A stretch of DNA of 64,000 bases, from assembly GCA_013397865.1 (NCBI GenBank), contig VZTI01001182.1, positions 1 through 64,000 on the forward strand, given 5' to 3'. The notes under the pieces were generated by a model that saw only the letters and a list, made by a program, of their open reading frames with translations, had not been told where the DNA came from and did not search any database. Below are positions 61,462 to 64,000 of this stretch, in pieces (position 1 is the first letter of the stretch; every line of letters starts with the position of its first letter). Origin of the DNA: Struthidea cinerea (lineage: Eukaryota > Chordata > Aves > Passeriformes > Corcoracidae). The position numbers and the translations under genes are program-made.

Positions 61462-61467
61462 GGTAAT
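61462..61467. repeat. Target-site duplication GGTAAT, right copy
   Basis: Partner of 60779-60784, directly after the terminal CA of the LTR. Confidence 0.85.
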
Positions 61468-63810
61468 CTCTGTAGCTACGGATCGTGTTTGTTTGGTGAG
61501 AATACGGGAATGATAAAGCATGAAGACTCCTGATGGTTGTGGAGGCTCTCCAAAGCATGATGACATCCCATTTCAAGCACAGCCGGTGGCTTTGTGCATA
61601 CCAAGAAGGTCTAGAAAGGTTTCTGGTCAGAATACCTATCTCTTAAAGGGGCTGTAAGATTAGTTCAAGTGTCATTCTGAATAAAAATCAACAGATAATG
61701 TGACAAAGAAAAGTCTCAGGAGGAATATGTAATTTCTTTTGTGTTTACTGAATAACTCTCAGTAGATTGTGACCCTAAATGCATCTGTTGCTTAAAATAG
61801 GCGGTTTTAAAGCAGAAACTGAAAATATTTGCATTTATAAATTCCGGCTGAGATTTACACTATTGAAACAATTAGCTAGCTTAGAGTTCTCTTAGAAACA
61901 CAGGTAGATAAAATTAAATAAAACAGAGACTACAGCATGTTTCAGTTAATATTAGTGGTATTTGCAGTAAACAGAACAGAAACGTTTGTTTCAAAATGCA
62001 CTTGACTTTCATGTTCTGCCTCTCCTCCCGTTTCCATCTGAATAGAAGACAGTCGTGTAGATAGTGAATTGAAATTTTTTCTGGTTTTCCCCGTTGCTGA
62101 TATTTTATTTATGACATTTCATTTTCATATTGCATCTTGCTTGAATTGAACAGTTTTACAGCAAGCTGTACACTGTAAGCTACTTGGAAATAAAGATTCC
62201 AACCTATTCCAAATTAATCTATATGATGAAAAATTTAACATTAACTGAAAGTATTTACTGCCTCTTTGCTAATATAGCACATCTCATCACTGTCACAGAT
62301 AATTTGAAGTGATCTGACACAGTGTAATAAAAGATGAACATTTCAAGGGGGATCAAGAACAACTTCACAAGCTGGATATGAGTGTGTGTAGAATGTTATC
62401 CTTACAGCAAGCACTAGCAATTAATATAAGTCCTCAGAGTGTCACAGCAGACATTATTAGTCACATTAGGCAGCATTATTTTGGATAAAATGAAGTTTAT
62501 TTGATCTGATAAAAAGCAAAAAGACATTAAATTACATTTTAAAGAATTTTCCAAACTAAAAGAAGTTACAAACACAAAAGACAAAAATTAATTCCCGAAA
62601 GATTAAAGAAATAAACAGAAATCAATGAAGACAAGAGCCTCAAAGCAAGAAAGAGAATGTTAGAAAGGAATTACAGCTAAGAAATTTCAATGCAACAGGC
62701 TATAGGAAATGTGACATGCAGTAATGGGCCATGGTGGTTAAACAGGCTGGTTTTCAAGCTAAAAAAATATAGTTTTGTGGATTCTTTCGAGATCAGAGAC
62801 CAGACTGCTGGTCAGATGACAAGTGTCCAAGGGCAGCCCTAGAAGAAGCCTCAGGGTGTCTCAAAGTCTCAGAACTATTTTGCCCAAACAGCTCAAATTT
62901 ACATAGGAAATAAAAAATGCAAAATATTTCCTCTTTATGCAGCACTTCCCAGCCTGCTGTGGAGTGTAGAACTGGAAATCAAAGTCAGATGGTTTCAGAA
63001 ATGACACAAAAAAAAAACTGGACAAGATTAGCTAAACTTCACAGAATATTTAGTGTTACTTAGTTACAGAAATCATGCTGTCCCAAACTTATGCTTGCAG
63101 ACACATGCAACTGATAGGAGGCTATTTTATGTGAAAAGTACTATTTAATCCACATATGAAGTTTAAAATCCACATGGGAATAAAGGTGGAGGTGCAAAAT
63201 ATTCCCAGAAGCTTGAAACTCCTTTCTCATAAAAAAGAATAGCATACAAAACCTACCCCCAAACCCACTCAAATCAGCAGATTCTCTTTATCATCATTCC
63301 CTTCTCATTATGATTTTTTTTGTTTTAATTTGAATCTCTTAAATTATTAAACCGATATTGAATACATCATAAAAGTTTACTTTGAATGCAGCCTCAGTCA
63401 GACATTCTGATTCCCTCTCAGTCCAGCACTTCCTGTGTCCCAGCTGGCAAGAATACAGATTTGGGGAGGGGGTTTTTTTGAGACATTCTGTCTGTCCTGC
63501 AGGTGGCCATATCCTAGAGCCCTTGAACAGCTGTACAGCCAGAGAACAGTGTACAAGGCACAGAGCCCAGCAATGGCATTGAGGAGATGGTGACTGTGTA
63601 GGAAATGAGCAACTTGAGCTGTCTTCAGGATGGTGGGATTTGGGGACGTGGAGACCCTGGCAGGAACAGCTGTCCCAGAAGGGCCACAGCCCAGGTAAGG
63701 GTCTGACCTGGGGGAAGGAGATGGGGGAGTAGGGGGGAAAGCATTTTAATTTTGCCTTTGTTTCTCACTACTTGATTCTATTCTAAATGACAATAAATTA
63801 AATTACTTTT
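61468..63810. other. Unique DNA; last part possibly decayed LTR-like
   Basis: Mostly AT-rich unique sequence. From about 63380 the GC content rises, and 63745-63805 shows a T-rich stretch ending in AATAAA (63792-63797) that vaguely resembles an avian LTR R region. No ends or target duplication could be found, so it is not called as an element. Confidence 0.35.
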
Positions 63811-64000
63811 CATAGGATCACGGAATGTCCTGAGTTGGAAGGGACTCACAAAAATCATCAGTCACACTTCTGGCCCTGTATAGGACACCCTAACAATCCC
63901 ACCATGTGCTTGAGAGCATTGTCCAAACACCTGAGCTCTGTCAGGCCTAGTGGTATTATCACTTCTCTGGGGCGCCTGTTCCAGTGCCCAACCACCCTCT
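63811..64000 (-). mobile_element. CR1 LINE 3' fragment, cut by window end
   Basis: Minus-strand CR1 whose 3' terminus is at 63811 (CATAGGATCACGGAATGTCC), followed by GAGTTGGAAGGGACTCAC and, near the edge, GCGCCTGTTCCAGTGCCCAA. It continues beyond position 64000, so its length and truncation point are unknown. Confidence 0.85.

Noticed and set aside
61108..61576. Overlapping frames of 141, 134, 91 and 78 codons on both strands
   Set aside because: All fall in or across the GC-rich end of the ERVK-type LTR, where stop codons are rare. Overlap on both strands argues against coding.
1..64000. CRISPR array, bacterial operon, phage or defence system
   Set aside because: No regularly spaced repeats, no dense same-strand long frames and no ribosome-binding sites. 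The avian retroelements place the window in a bird genome.

Overview
The window reads as a stretch of bird nuclear DNA, most likely from a songbird (passerine). It is AT-rich, its open reading frames are short and scattered, and it carries fragments of CR1 LINEs, four avian-type retroviral solo LTRs and a tRNA-Ile-derived SINE whose 3' part is CR1-like. From memory, SINEs of that build (TguSINE1 type) are passerine-specific. No complete protein-coding gene, rRNA gene, functional tRNA gene, CRISPR array or prokaryote-type operon is visible. The longest open frame is 183 codons and is explained by non-coding sequence plus a CR1 fragment. The window is therefore intergenic or lies inside a very long intron. 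The family names given here come from recognising consensus sequence by eye, not from a database search.

Layout. 1-3.2 kb: unique DNA with an ERVL-type solo LTR (1737-2308, 5-bp target duplication CATGC). 3.2-5.5 kb: two exon-like segments, 3190-3424 and 5345-5445, with matching splice phase; they are the only hint of a host coding exon. 6.9-8.5 kb: two CR1 fragments in opposite orientation. 9.9-10.4 kb: an ERV1-type solo LTR (4-bp duplication AATT). 11.5-12.3 and 14.3-15.3 kb: two longer CR1 copies, the second with an internal deletion. 18.36-18.54 kb: a broken copy of an ARL4-family small GTPase gene. 22.3-23.0 kb: a minus-strand solo LTR beside an AT-rich tract. 23-46.5 kb: mostly unique DNA, with one very old CR1 piece at 31.1-31.4 kb and an almost perfect hairpin at 38.9 kb. 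46.5 kb: the tRNA-derived SINE. 48.8 kb: a 41-bp alternating purine-pyrimidine tract. 52.2, 55.8 and 57.9 kb: three more CR1 pieces, the middle one ancient. 60.8-61.5 kb: a CpG-rich ERVK-type solo LTR (6-bp duplication GGTAAT). From 63.8 kb to the end: a CR1 fragment that runs off the window.

Three of the four LTRs end in TG...CA and each is flanked by the duplication length expected of its class (4, 5 and 6 bp). This fixes their boundaries to the base and shows that they are solo LTRs left by recombination, without gag, pol or env. There is no gene network to describe. The best leads are the exon-like pair at 3.2-5.4 kb, the ARL4-like pseudogene, the SINE, the 38.9-kb hairpin and the CpG-rich LTR. 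I found no convincing undescribed biological system.
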